Virus record (IMG/VR): IMGVR_UViG_3300032053_007366
Span: 1 to 23,904 of that record
Reading direction: 5' to 3' (one strand)
DNA length: 23,904 nucleotides
Source: a virus
Part shown: positions 1 to 6,087 of the stretch, piece after piece
Layout: every line of letters starts with the position of its first letter
Numbering within the stretch: the stretch's first letter is position 1
The notes under the pieces: generated by a model
Seen by the model: only the letters and a program-made list of their open reading frames with translations
Database searches by the model: none
Told to the model about the DNA's origin: nothing
Made by a program: the position numbers and the translations under genes

Positions 1-1
1 T

Positions 2-58
2 TATTTGATACAAGAAATGGGCGGCTTCAGTCCAATAAATTTTAATTCTTGGATATAA
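2..58 (+). CDS. 3' end of an upstream gene (partial)
   Basis: Frame 2 is open from the window edge and reads YLIQEMGGFSPINFNSWI before a TAA at 56-58. It looks like an ordinary protein C-terminus, but 18 codons are too few to identify it. Frame 1 is also open, up to a TAA at 43-45, so the frame choice is a judgement based on composition. A TATAAT at 54-59 overlaps the stop but has no good -35 partner. Confidence 0.3.
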   Translation, partial: YLIQEMGGFSPINFNSWI

Positions 59-81
59 TATGATTAAGGAATTAAATTTTA

Positions 82-852
82 ATGAACAAAAATGCTCTTC
101 AAAATATATTAGGACATCCAGATCGTGATGAGCTAATTTCCAAATTAGTTATTGGTTTTCCTGCAGATCAAGTGCATGATTGGTTAAAAGATAAATATAC
201 AAATGTAAGTGAAGCAAAGTTTGTTATTGCTGAAAAATCTATTAAATCATTTCAGGCTAATTATTTAGATATTTATAGCATGATTCAAGAAGATTTGGCT
301 AAGACTAAATCTGCAATTGCCACTAATACAGAAGATCAATTAGAGTTAGCTGTTAAAAATTTACCAGCATATAAGAGCGTAATGCTTAAAACTGCTGGCG
401 AAGAATTAGATATTCGTCATATTGTAAAGAATTTGTGCGTAGCGGTTGAAACTCGTTTAGCCCAGGTTTTCGATGAAATTCAAGAAAATCCTCGTGACAT
501 AAATACTAGGATAGATAGATTATTAATTGATTATGCGGAAGTTCTTGGAAATATTCTAGAAAAATATTATAAATTCACTGAGGCGCCAGCAGATCAGGTA
601 GTTCAGCATAACGTTACTTTGCAGGTCGTAGATCAGCATATTTCGGTATTTCATGATGTAATGAAGGAAGTTTTATCCAAAATGGATTTGGAAACCTCAC
701 TTTATTTTATGGAAGTATTTAGCGATAAAATGTCTAAATTAAAAGCTCCAGACAAAGATGCCCCACCAAATACTGAAATGAGATTAGTGGAAGCTAAATT
801 GCTTAACGAAACAATCAGCAAAAAAATTAATGATACCGATGACAAAAAATAA
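82..852 (+). CDS. Hypothetical protein, possible small terminase subunit or other DNA-binding protein
   Basis: A 256-residue soluble, mostly helical protein with no signal peptide or membrane segment. Residues about 14-62 (a run such as DELISKLVIGFPADQVHDWL, then a helix rich in Ser, Ile and Lys) have the spacing of a helix-turn-helix: a short helix ending in Gly, a second helix ending in Trp-Leu, then a third amphipathic helix. Small terminase subunits of large phages often start this way. The rest is predicted coiled helix, which would suit oligomerisation. An AAGGA at about 65-69 lies some 12 nt before the ATG, a little far for a ribosome site. It overlaps the next gene by 14 nt. The large terminase lies about 5 kb downstream, so a packaging role is inferred from context and not shown. 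Confidence 0.75.
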   Translation: MNKNALQNILGHPDRDELISKLVIGFPADQVHDWLKDKYTNVSEAKFVIAEKSIKSFQANYLDIYSMIQEDLAKTKSAIATNTEDQLELAVKNLPAYKSVMLKTAGEELDIRHIVKNLCVAVETRLAQVFDEIQENPRDINTRIDRLLIDYAEVLGNILEKYYKFTEAPADQVVQHNVTLQVVDQHISVFHDVMKEVLSKMDLETSLYFMEVFSDKMSKLKAPDKDAPPNTEMRLVEAKLLNETISKKINDTDDKK

Positions 853-2644
853 ACAATCAATTATTGTTACACCATATTCTGATGAAGAATTGAAAGTAAC
901 TCCAGAGCTTGAAGATAAGGTCAAAAAATTAATAAATTTTTTTGGCGGAAAAGCTATTGATTATTATAAATTTCCAAATCCAAAAAGTGAATTAGATAAA
1001 CGTAAAGCATATCCAAATAATGATCAGTATGTTCATATTCCTGGGCAGCATAATACCGAAAAGTGGTTAGGTGCAGTTAAAGATATTTATTATAAAGAAA
1101 AAAATGGCGGCAATAGAGTTCAGTCAATTCGTCAAGTTACATCTGGATGGAATATAACTGAAACTTATGATTTTTTAAATTGGCTTAAGTTTTACGAAGA
1201 AGGAGCGCACTTGAAATACAAAACGGCACAAGTATGGTATGAAAATGGAGCGCCTGGTTATTTTCTGCATGTTAAGCCAGATCCAGTAAAAGAGCAGGCG
1301 AACGTTAATAATGCAGATTTTGATAAAGATTCCGAAGGTTCACAAGTGTCTTCTGTTGAAAAGAAAAAGATCATTGAAAAGCAAAGGGCAAAGATTATTG
1401 GAAGATTAGATTCTACTGAAAAATTATTGCGCTCTAATGAGGGTCAATTATTTGCAGGTAATGAATTAGAGTCTTTAATGGAAGCAATTTTCAATTTAAA
1501 GAAAAAGGTTCAATTAGTTAATAAACTAAGCATTGCTACAAGAATTTATGAAGATATGATTGTTCGCGAAGCTAACATATTGGGTCGTAAGGGGTTTGCG
1601 AAGGCTGCCAATGTATTATATTCAGTTGCTGATGGCGGAGAAATGCCAACTGCCGCTCCAGCCGCGCCTCCAGCAGAAGGATCTGGATCAGCGGGCGGGC
1701 TACCATCTATGGGTCCTGGAATGGGACAAATGCCGCCAGATAGTGCGCCAGTAGAAGCAGTACCACTTGAAGCTATAAAAAAAGAACCGAAAGAACCGAA
1801 AAAACCTAAAGGAATAGAAGAGTCTTTTAAAAGAATGGATACGGGAGGACTAACTGATGAAGATAGTTTAGAAGTTCAAGATGATGTATTAGAAGTTAGA
1901 GATCTTGATAATGAGCTGGTTGTTGAGGCTCAATCCATTCCACCAATTGATGAGCCAATGACAAGTTCTCCAGCTCCAGCAGCAAAAAATCCAACTCCAG
2001 CATTTACTCCTGTAGAAAATATTACAACTAAAGCCCCAACTAAAGAAAAGCCAGTAGATGATGAACCGCTTGAAGTTTCTGAAAGCGATATTCCTCCGAG
2101 CGGGTCGCCCGTCACGGTAATTACAAGTAATTTTGATAATAAACTTGATGCATTATTTGCAGACACTACAGTCGCAGATATTGTTGAAGAATTAGAAAGT
2201 TTATCTAAAGTATTTAAAACTAGAGAAATTCCAAGAAGATTATCTAGAGTAGATATGATGTTAGATAGTAAAGGTCTTGCAACATTTTTTCCTGCCCTAT
2301 CTGAAGCTCAAAATAAATCATTAGAAGCAAATAACTATTGTGCCACTCGTGTTGATGATATTCTTTCTAAATTACGAGGATCATTATCTGCTAAAGAAAT
2401 TGATTTACAAGGAAAAAATACTGATACATTATCACCAGAAATTGAAGGAATTAAGGGAACATTAAAGTCTCAAGATGACAAAGAAAAAGCAAGAAAACAA
2501 ATGAGAAAAGATCAAGAGGCTAGCGAACTTGAAGTGCAAGAAAAAGAAACTCCAGAAGTTGAAATTGAAGAAGATTTAGCTCCATCAATTCCAGCGGGAC
2601 CAGCACCAGCGGCACCTCCAGCAAAACCAAGACCATTAGTATAA
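839..2644 (+). CDS. Hypothetical structural protein with long Pro/Ala/acidic disordered regions
   Basis: I do not recognise this protein, which has 601 residues from the chosen start. An earlier in-frame ATG lies at 830. I prefer 839 because it gives the same 14-nt ATG-to-stop overlap seen at the next two junctions. Residues about 1-155 look folded, rich in Tyr, Trp and Lys. A helical segment follows (about 180-260), then a Pro/Ala/Gly-rich stretch (about 270-310), a charged low-complexity region, another helical block (about 430-520) and a Pro/Ala-rich end. A segment near residue 255, RKGFAKAANVLYSVADGG, weakly recalls the helical module of the three right-end genes. The alternation of folded blocks and flexible linkers resembles the portal tail and the 12504 gene, so a virion role is plausible but inferred. 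Confidence 0.75.
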   Translation: MTKNKQSIIVTPYSDEELKVTPELEDKVKKLINFFGGKAIDYYKFPNPKSELDKRKAYPNNDQYVHIPGQHNTEKWLGAVKDIYYKEKNGGNRVQSIRQVTSGWNITETYDFLNWLKFYEEGAHLKYKTAQVWYENGAPGYFLHVKPDPVKEQANVNNADFDKDSEGSQVSSVEKKKIIEKQRAKIIGRLDSTEKLLRSNEGQLFAGNELESLMEAIFNLKKKVQLVNKLSIATRIYEDMIVREANILGRKGFAKAANVLYSVADGGEMPTAAPAAPPAEGSGSAGGLPSMGPGMGQMPPDSAPVEAVPLEAIKKEPKEPKKPKGIEESFKRMDTGGLTDEDSLEVQDDVLEVRDLDNELVVEAQSIPPIDEPMTSSPAPAAKNPTPAFTPVENITTKAPTKEKPVDDEPLEVSESDIPPSGSPVTVITSNFDNKLDALFADTTVADIVEELESLSKVFKTREIPRRLSRVDMMLDSKGLATFFPALSEAQNKSLEANNYCATRVDDILSKLRGSLSAKEIDLQGKNTDTLSPEIEGIKGTLKSQDDKEKARKQMRKDQEASELEVQEKETPEVEIEEDLAPSIPAGPAPAAPPAKPRPLV

Positions 2645-2645
2645 T

Positions 2646-2858
2646 ATGATAAATAAAACTGAAAAGTTTATTGATAAGGCTAATAAGATACATAATCATA
2701 TTTATGATTATTCTCTTGTAAATTATCAGCATTCTCATAATAAAATTATATGTACAATTCATGGATTATTTAATCAAACACCCACAAATCATTTATCTGG
2801 ATATAATATTGTGTCAATATGGGAATATGATTGGAATTGTAATTATGAAATTACGTGA
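2646..2858 (+). pseudogene. Collapsed homing endonuclease (DUF723-like start joined to a Vsr-like end)
   Basis: A 70-codon ORF that reads as the two ends of a longer enzyme. Residues 7-52 match the repeat found at the N-terminus of many phage endonucleases (FIxKAxxIHxxxYDYSxVxY, then IICxxHGxFxQTPxNHLxG). That repeat should continue into a Cys-Pro-x-Cys knuckle. Here, straight after NHLSG, the protein jumps to YNIVSIWEYDWN, which resembles the very C-terminus of Vsr-like (EDxHD) homing endonucleases. The catalytic middle is missing, so an in-frame deletion at about 2801/2802 is inferred. The ORF starts 2 nt after the previous stop and runs 14 nt into the nucleotidyltransferase, whose start and probable ribosome site lie inside it. 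It is probably a non-functional scar, although it may still be translated. Confidence 0.7.
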
Positions 2859-3618
2859 ATTACTTTTTATAATACAAGCGACCCAAAAAGAAATAAAAGT
2901 TCCAGAGGCATTTATTTGCGGTGGTGTTTCAAGAGATAAATATATGGGGCGTTTAGATCATATTAATGATTTGGATATTACTAATGGGACAAATACAATT
3001 AATTATTTATCACAAGAGCTTGCTATTAAATTAAAAAGAAAATATAATGTAACTAGAAAGCCAATGCCAGATGGACATAGTACTATTTTTATTGGTGATT
3101 TAAAAATGGATTTTTCTTCTAATTTTAATGTTTCAGAAATTGATACTTATTTAAATAAGCTTGGAATTAATAAACCATCAGAAATGCAAAAAGAAATGTA
3201 TAGTAGAGATTTTACTTGCAATGCATTACTTATAGACACTGATCTTAAAAATATTATAGATATAACCAAGCATGGCTTCAAAGATATTAAAGCTAAAAAA
3301 ATTAAAACATGTTTAGATCCTTCAATTACTTTAACGTCTAATAGGAATAGAGTTGTAAGAGCAATTTATTTGGCATGTAAATTAGGATTTGATTTAGATG
3401 AATCAATAATTTCTTATGTACAAAAAAATCCTAATTCAGTAAAAATTTCAACTGAAAAATCAATGACAGAAAAATTAAATGAAGCTTTCGACAGGGACGC
3501 TGATAAGGCAAGCCATTTATTAAGTAAATTAAATTTATGGAAACTTGTGCCAATTTCAGAAAAGATTTACCCTTATTATGAAAAAAGTTTAAAAGGAAAA
3601 GTCAATGTCCCAAAATAA
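2845..3618 (+). CDS. CCA-adding enzyme / poly(A) polymerase family nucleotidyltransferase
   Basis: A 257-residue protein of the Pol-beta nucleotidyltransferase superfamily, class II tRNA nucleotidyltransferase type. The catalytic head is clear: FICGGVSRD at 23-31 (the GG-x-x-RD nucleotide-binding signature) and DLD at 42-44 with the two metal-binding Asp residues. A second signature, SRDFTCNAL, is followed by a stretch matching the IDP-FGG-DL-K region, and then by NRNRVVRAIYLACKLGF, matching the family's DPxRxLRAxRFAxxLGF helix. The enzyme would repair or add CCA ends of tRNAs, or tail RNA. It is shorter than full bacterial enzymes and appears to lack most of the body and tail domains. The frame is open from an ATG at 2761, but those 28 extra residues overlap the endonuclease scar and lack family similarity. 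The ATG at 2845 has a GGA about 9 nt upstream. It overlaps the next gene by 14 nt. Confidence 0.88.
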   Translation: MKLRELLFIIQATQKEIKVPEAFICGGVSRDKYMGRLDHINDLDITNGTNTINYLSQELAIKLKRKYNVTRKPMPDGHSTIFIGDLKMDFSSNFNVSEIDTYLNKLGINKPSEMQKEMYSRDFTCNALLIDTDLKNIIDITKHGFKDIKAKKIKTCLDPSITLTSNRNRVVRAIYLACKLGFDLDESIISYVQKNPNSVKISTEKSMTEKLNEAFDRDADKASHLLSKLNLWKLVPISEKIYPYYEKSLKGKVNVPK

Positions 3619-4363
3619 ACAATCTTATTTTCAAAATGGGCAAGGTAAAGATAGTCCTAATACCCCTACTCCTGGTAAAAAGAAATATAAATCTGATAAG
3701 GCAATTTTAGTTCAACCTCGTTTTGAAGAGCCATTATATAAAAATTATGATACATATGAAACTGATGGCGTAAGCGGCAAGGCTAAACATGGTCCTGGTG
3801 CCGGCTGGCACGATATGGGCAAATATAAAAGTATTACAGAATTTCTTAAAGCAAAAAGAAAAAAAATAAAAGATAAATATAAAGCAGATGATTCATGGAT
3901 TGAAGATAGCGGCAAGCTTAGTAAAAAAAAGAAGGCATATCGTAGGATGCAGCTTCTTTGCGCTTTTACTAAAACTGCTATTGATTTCGCAATTGATGAT
4001 CAAATAAATTCTATTTCTATTTTGCCGCCGGAAGGTGTATATAATGGATCAACTCCAATATCTGGTTATTTAGATAAATATTTGCCACAACATGATTTTG
4101 AAGGAAATTCTCCAGATAAATTGAATTTTGGTCAAGATTATACGGACGAATTTGATGATAAAAATGAAAAAGAATTATCTCAGGAAGAATTAGATAAATT
4201 AATTGAAAAATATTTATCAACCAAAGAGTCTCCTTTAATGGGTTTACCTAACGGAATAAAGCCAGAAGAAGATTTAGATGCCGATTATACAGTTAATGAT
4301 ATTAATCCAGAATATGGAACAACAGACTCTGGAAATACTACTTATGAGGGCGTAAGTCATTAA
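3605..4363 (+). CDS. Hypothetical protein carrying the YFQ...PTPG motif at its N-terminus
   Basis: A 252-residue protein of unknown function, highly charged and without membrane segments. Its start (MSQNKQS, then YFQNGQGK, then PNTPTPGKKKYKSDK) closely resembles two tandem repeats in the scaffold region at 19969-20424, and resembles the N-terminus created by the internal start at 19936. The middle (about 75-135) is a Lys-rich helical block with KKKKAYRRMQLLCAFTKTA. The C-terminal third is acidic and probably disordered. The shared motif suggests that this protein and the scaffold bind the same partner, or are processed the same way, in the prohead. That is inference from repeated sequence only. 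The start overlaps the nucleotidyltransferase stop by 14 nt. Confidence 0.78.
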   Translation: MSQNKQSYFQNGQGKDSPNTPTPGKKKYKSDKAILVQPRFEEPLYKNYDTYETDGVSGKAKHGPGAGWHDMGKYKSITEFLKAKRKKIKDKYKADDSWIEDSGKLSKKKKAYRRMQLLCAFTKTAIDFAIDDQINSISILPPEGVYNGSTPISGYLDKYLPQHDFEGNSPDKLNFGQDYTDEFDDKNEKELSQEELDKLIEKYLSTKESPLMGLPNGIKPEEDLDADYTVNDINPEYGTTDSGNTTYEGVSH

Positions 4364-4420
4364 AACTGTGATTATTATTACATATAAATGCATATATAGA
4401 AATCAACTCAGAGGTCATAA

Positions 4421-5431
4421 ATGTCTTTAAAGTCAAATGCACAAGCAGAAGAAACCAATCCCCAATTATTAATAGTGGTACAAGAGGACTCAAAATCTCA
4501 TAATTTTAATGAATCGCCTTTGGAAGTTGTAGAAATGGGGACTGAAGAACATGAAGGGCATAAGCATGAACATGAAGGGCATAAGCATGAACATGAAGAA
4601 CATGAAGAGCATGAACATGAAGAGCATGAACATGAGCAAAATCATGATCAATCAAATAATATTGAAATAATGGGTCCAGATGTTGAATTTGTTATTGATG
4701 AATTACCCGGCGCCCCCACAGGGACCGAAGACCCTCAACCAGTTATAGAAGTTCATGAGGCTGAGACACAAGAAGCTGTCGATTCAGAATCATCAAAACC
4801 AAAAAAGAATGAAAAATGGGATTGGGAGTCTAAAGGTCCTACAGGATTTGTTGCCTGGGTTCAAGGAAGAATTTCTGATATTCCAAAACATTCTGGCTAT
4901 GATTCTGCCGGTCTTGAAAGAGCATGCGCATATTTAGAAAGATTAGATAATGAAATTTCTAAAGCAATGAGATTAGATCTTGATGGTGAATTAGATGCTA
5001 ATAAAATTGAAGAAGTAAGAGCCAAAATTGATGACGGTATTTCAAGATTACAAAGCAGATTAGATAAAGTAAAGAAAACTAAAAAATCTAATAGAAAAAA
5101 GAAATCCGAATTTGATAGTGATGGCACTTTAGTTAAAGAAGCTCAAAAAATTACTGGAGTTAAAGGCGTATTTGTTACAACAGATTTATTAACATCTGGC
5201 ATTGCTAGAGTTTGTATTAATGGAGTTGTATCTGCAGGTCATGATATTGAAGATTTATTTTCAAGACAAGTTGAAAAGTTTAAACTTAATACTCGTGAAC
5301 AAGCCCAAGTTATGTGGTTATTAGCTGATATGGGCTATCCTCTTCGTAGAGATCGTGGATTTATGCCAGATGATGATTTTGATTCAACTGGTACTGAAGG
5401 CATGGATTGGTCACAAAACTTTAAAGGATAA
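4421..5431 (+). CDS. Hypothetical protein with His/Glu-rich repeat
   Basis: A 336-residue protein of unknown role. Residues 44-76 are almost entirely His and Glu (EHEGHKH twice, then EHEE/HEHEE units), a composition that binds Zn, Ni or Cu in other proteins. Residues about 80-130 are acidic and Pro-rich. From about residue 135 the protein looks folded: KWDWESKGPTGFVAWVQGRI, a coiled-coil-like Lys/Arg/Glu stretch (about 165-225), and a C-terminal domain with GVKGVFVTTDLLTSGIARV and QAQVMWLLADMGYPLRRDRG. The ribosome site AGAGG lies 6 nt before the ATG. A 57-nt gap upstream contains TATAAATG at 4383-4390. Position just before the terminase suggests a virion or packaging role, unproven. Confidence 0.78.
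   Translation: MSLKSNAQAEETNPQLLIVVQEDSKSHNFNESPLEVVEMGTEEHEGHKHEHEGHKHEHEEHEEHEHEEHEHEQNHDQSNNIEIMGPDVEFVIDELPGAPTGTEDPQPVIEVHEAETQEAVDSESSKPKKNEKWDWESKGPTGFVAWVQGRISDIPKHSGYDSAGLERACAYLERLDNEISKAMRLDLDGELDANKIEEVRAKIDDGISRLQSRLDKVKKTKKSNRKKKSEFDSDGTLVKEAQKITGVKGVFVTTDLLTSGIARVCINGVVSAGHDIEDLFSRQVEKFKLNTREQAQVMWLLADMGYPLRRDRGFMPDDDFDSTGTEGMDWSQNFKG
4547..4636 (+). repeat. In-frame tandem repeat encoding the His/Glu-rich tract
   Basis: A 21-bp unit (gaacatgaagggcataagca plus t) occurs twice without a mismatch at 4547-4567 and 4568-4588. It is followed by a decayed series of gaacat, gaa and gagcat blocks. All units are multiples of three, so slippage would lengthen or shorten the His/Glu tract without breaking the frame. 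It is coding sequence and not a CRISPR array, since there are no unique spacers. Confidence 0.8.
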
Positions 5432-5433
5432 TC

Positions 5434-6081
5434 ATGTCTAAATATACAAGACACCAATCAGTCATCTCAAGAAACTCTGACGAGTCTATTGGCGAAGATA
5501 ATTGGTTAAAACAATTAGAAAAAAGTTTAGAAAAAGCTGCCGTTCAACCAAAGTCCGTTGATTCAAACATGTTTGATCAAATTAATAGTATAATGAATAA
5601 TAAATCTAAATATCCTTCTGTCGCAGCTGCAGTTGAAGATATGAAAGAAAGAAGCGGATTAAAAGCTTATTTAGATAAAGTGTCTCATGATAAAGCTATG
5701 GCAAAAAAGGCTGGCGATGAAAATAATCTTTTTCATAAAGAAGTTAAAACAAAAGAAGTCATGCCAATTATTTTTATTAAATGTCCACAAATTAAAATAA
5801 CTTTTGAGAACTATATCAAAGAAAATAACGGCAACATTCCGGTTCCAGCCATTATTGACAAGATAAGATCTATTCATAGCAAAGACATTTCTGACGCAAA
5901 AGACTGGGATAATGATGATTTAATTGAATATGTAAGTGAACAAAATTTAAAAGCAAAATTAGATAATCCAGCTACCTCCAATATTGATCATAATTTAGGG
6001 ACTCGTGATGATATGAATGATTCTGATATTGATTCGGCTAATACAGATATGTTCTCTGCATTAACTCCAGTTAAGTTTTAA
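5434..6081 (+). CDS. Hypothetical protein preceding the terminase
   Basis: A 215-residue soluble protein that I do not recognise. Visible parts are a helical N-terminus (NWLKQLEKSLEKAA at about 24-37), a segment KYPSVAAAVEDMKERSGLKAYL (about 62-83), a more compact core with VMPIIFIKCPQIKITFENYI (about 110-130), and an Asp/Asn-rich tail. An AAAGGA ribosome site precedes the ATG, which follows the previous stop by 2 nt. The next gene, the terminase, follows after only 6 nt and lacks a clear ribosome site of its own, so its translation may depend on this gene. Its function is unknown; a packaging accessory is only a guess from position. Confidence 0.75.
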   Translation: MSKYTRHQSVISRNSDESIGEDNWLKQLEKSLEKAAVQPKSVDSNMFDQINSIMNNKSKYPSVAAAVEDMKERSGLKAYLDKVSHDKAMAKKAGDENNLFHKEVKTKEVMPIIFIKCPQIKITFENYIKENNGNIPVPAIIDKIRSIHSKDISDAKDWDNDDLIEYVSEQNLKAKLDNPATSNIDHNLGTRDDMNDSDIDSANTDMFSALTPVKF

Positions 6082-6087
6082 GTTACT

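Noticed and set aside
4547-4636. Possible CRISPR-like short repeats
   Set aside because: The units abut without unique spacers and translate in frame as His/Glu repeats.
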